A stretch of DNA of 7,448 nucleotides, taken from the NCBI GenBank assembly GCA_017614625.1, contig JAGABK010000195.1, positions 1 to 7,448 on the forward strand. The letters are read 5' to 3'. Position 1 is the stretch's first letter; each line of letters starts with the position of its first letter. The translations under genes were made by a program, and so were the position numbers. This DNA comes from Spirochaetales bacterium (GTDB lineage Bacteria; Spirochaetota; Spirochaetia; Sphaerochaetales; Sphaerochaetaceae). Under the pieces are notes generated by a model. That model saw nothing but the letters and a program-made list of their open reading frames with translations, searched no databases and was not told where the DNA came from. Below, piece by piece: positions 6,299 to 7,448 of this stretch.

Positions 6299-7386
6299 TT
6301 CACTCCCGAGGACAGCTTGGTCCAGTCCATGAAGCTTATGCAGTCCAGCCTGCCCATGTTGTAGGTGACGTCTCCCAGATAAAGCACCACCGCCTTGCGG
6401 TTCTTGGAGGAGGCCCTTCTTGCCAGTTCGGCCTTTTCCTCCGTCACATCCAGGTTCGGGTCCACGATGATGCTGTAGCGCGCCTTCCAGTCCGCTTTGA
6501 AGTCCGCGAGGACGGACGGCCTGATGCCCGGATCCGCTTTTTTCAGGAGCCTTCCGCGCACGAGTTCGTTGAACGCGTAGGTCCTTACCACGTCGTCGCG
6601 CAAAGGATTCAGGACAAGGTCCTCCCAGGTTCCGATTCCGAGAAGATGGCACAGAATGCCGGTATCGGTGAGAAAAACAAGCTTTGCCTTCTCATCCGGG
6701 TCATCGGCAAGACGCACCAGGCTGTACGAGACTGCCAGAGAAAGCCAGCTTCCGGCCGTCGGTGCGGAGATTCCCGTCTCCCTTGCGGCGGCGTTAACCG
6801 AAAGGCGCTTTCCGCTCTGACGGGCGAGTGCGCAGAGGAAGGTCCTGAACAGTCCCAGATTTGAGATGTTTATGTGTCCTGCTATGTCCTTTGCAAGACA
6901 GTCGTCCAGAATCTCAGCGCAGCTGCGCGTTCCGTACAGGACCTCGTTCAGCTGGCCGGAGTGGATGACCTGGAACGGGTTGTAGACGGACAGCTTCTCT
7001 GCCTCCATCCGGCTTGCCGAAAGACCGCCCAGACGTATTCTCGAGAGCCTTCCGCCCATGTCGTCCGTTTCGATCGAAAGCGAGGAGGTGAGGATGTAGC
7101 GGACGCTGACCACGCGTTTGTCCACGTAGTAGCGCACTGCATCCAGAAGGCCCGGGATGCGCGAGACCTCGTTGATCACCGCGCCCTGGGGGAAGGCCAG
7201 CAGGAAGGTTCTCGGGGAGCGGCCTGCAAGTGCGCGGACCTTGGGGTCGTCGAGGTCTATGAAGCTCAGAAGAGGAAAGGCCTGCCTTGCCATGGCGGCC
7301 TTTCCCGTTCCCCTTGGGCCTTCGAGGAGGACTATGGGGGCAGAGGAGGCCGCGATCCTGATGTTGCGTATTTCCGTCTCGTACAT
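6286..7386 (-). CDS. Divergent AAA ATPase / DUF4143-family protein, probably with impaired ATPase site
   Basis: 366 residues, resembling the widespread family with an N-terminal AAA domain and a C-terminal DUF4143 domain, whose cellular role is poorly known. The N-terminus has LLEGPRGTGKAAMAR (20-34), where the family normally has G-P-R-x-T-G-K-T/S, so the Mg-coordinating Thr/Ser is Ala30. The Walker B region AVINEVSRIPGLL (69-81) lines up with the usual D-E-x-Q-x-x-P, with Asp changed to Asn72 and Gln to Ser75. ILTSS (98-102) replaces ILTGS, and GGRLSRIRLGGLSASRMEAE (111-130) matches the family's GR...L.PLS..E. The DUF4143 part shows ARQSGKRLSVNAAARETGIS (188-207) and VFLTDTGILCHLLGI (237-251). 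The C-terminus lacks the usual E-V-D-F/L and a clear E-x-K, so the nuclease-like part also looks decayed. The frame is intact, so it is not a plain pseudogene. Only a weak ribosome site precedes the ATG. Confidence 0.8.
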   Translation of the reverse strand: MYETEIRNIRIAASSAPIVLLEGPRGTGKAAMARQAFPLLSFIDLDDPKVRALAGRSPRTFLLAFPQGAVINEVSRIPGLLDAVRYYVDKRVVSVRYILTSSLSIETDDMGGRLSRIRLGGLSASRMEAEKLSVYNPFQVIHSGQLNEVLYGTRSCAEILDDCLAKDIAGHINISNLGLFRTFLCALARQSGKRLSVNAAARETGISAPTAGSWLSLAVSYSLVRLADDPDEKAKLVFLTDTGILCHLLGIGTWEDLVLNPLRDDVVRTYAFNELVRGRLLKKADPGIRPSVLADFKADWKARYSIIVDPNLDVTEEKAELARRASSKNRKAVVLYLGDVTYNMGRLDCISFMDWTKLSSGVNYFS

Positions 7387-7401
7387 GGTTTTCTGCTTTC
7401 T

Positions 7402-7430
7402 ATTAAAGTTTAATATCGTTGAAATGTAAA
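7402..7430 (-). promoter_or_regulatory. Sigma70-like promoter of the DUF4143 gene
   Basis: On the minus strand, TTTACA (7430 to 7425, five of six -35 bases) and TTTAAT (7407 to 7402, five of six -10 bases) are separated by exactly 17 bases within an AT-rich stretch. Transcription would begin near 7395, only about nine bases before the ATG at 7386-7384. The leader lacks a good Shine-Dalgarno sequence. The remaining bases to the window edge (7431-7448) show nothing else I can name. Confidence 0.65.
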
Positions 7431-7448
7431 GTATTGATTCTGCATTAT

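Noticed and set aside
6169..6864. Plus-strand open frame of 231 codons opposite the DUF4143 gene
   Set aside because: It overlaps the dus 3' end in another frame and lies antisense to a gene with family motifs; its own product shows no motif.
1..7448. CRISPR arrays, insertion sequences, attachment sites or toxin-antitoxin pairs
   Set aside because: No spaced repeats, terminal inverted repeats, transposase motifs or small paired genes are visible. The window is covered by seven ordinary genes in tight order.

Overview
The window is ordinary bacterial chromosome: dense, fairly GC-rich coding DNA with strong Shine-Dalgarno sites, sigma70-like promoters and hairpin-plus-T-tract terminators. No gene fixes the phylum. 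The high use of AAG, ATC, GGA and AGG codons and the mix of genes would suit a gut-associated anaerobe, but that is a guess. I see no RNA gene, insertion sequence, phage gene, CRISPR array or long repeat. No stretch longer than about 160 bases lacks a gene.

Region 1 (1-3466, plus strand) is an ABC importer operon. It holds the 3' part of a solute-binding protein gene, a fused double-domain permease (613 aa) and an ATPase (370 aa). A strong hairpin terminator or attenuator lies between the binding-protein gene and the permease gene, which would let the binding protein be made in excess. The architecture matches the ferric-iron / phosphonate / hexose-phosphate / polyamine type of importer. The substrate cannot be read from the sequence.

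Region 2 (3478-4389) has a hairpin flanked by A and T tracts that can terminate transcription from both sides. After it, on the minus strand, comes a class II ketose-bisphosphate aldolase of the short FbaA/GatY/KbaY type, with its own very good promoter.

Region 3 (4390-6298, plus strand) starts from a divergent promoter region and carries a TatD-family metal-dependent hydrolase. This is followed one base later by a DusB-like tRNA-dihydrouridine synthase that starts with TTG and is probably translationally coupled to it.

Region 4 (6286-7448, minus strand) is a convergent gene overlapping the dus gene by 13 bases. It encodes a divergent member of the AAA ATPase / DUF4143 family in which the key Walker A and Walker B residues are changed. 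Its promoter lies so close to the start codon that the mRNA leader would be only about 9 bases.

I did not find a clear new system. The items most worth a second look are the apparently inactivated DUF4143 ATPase, the Asp-to-Glu change in the TatD active site, and the terminator inside the importer operon.
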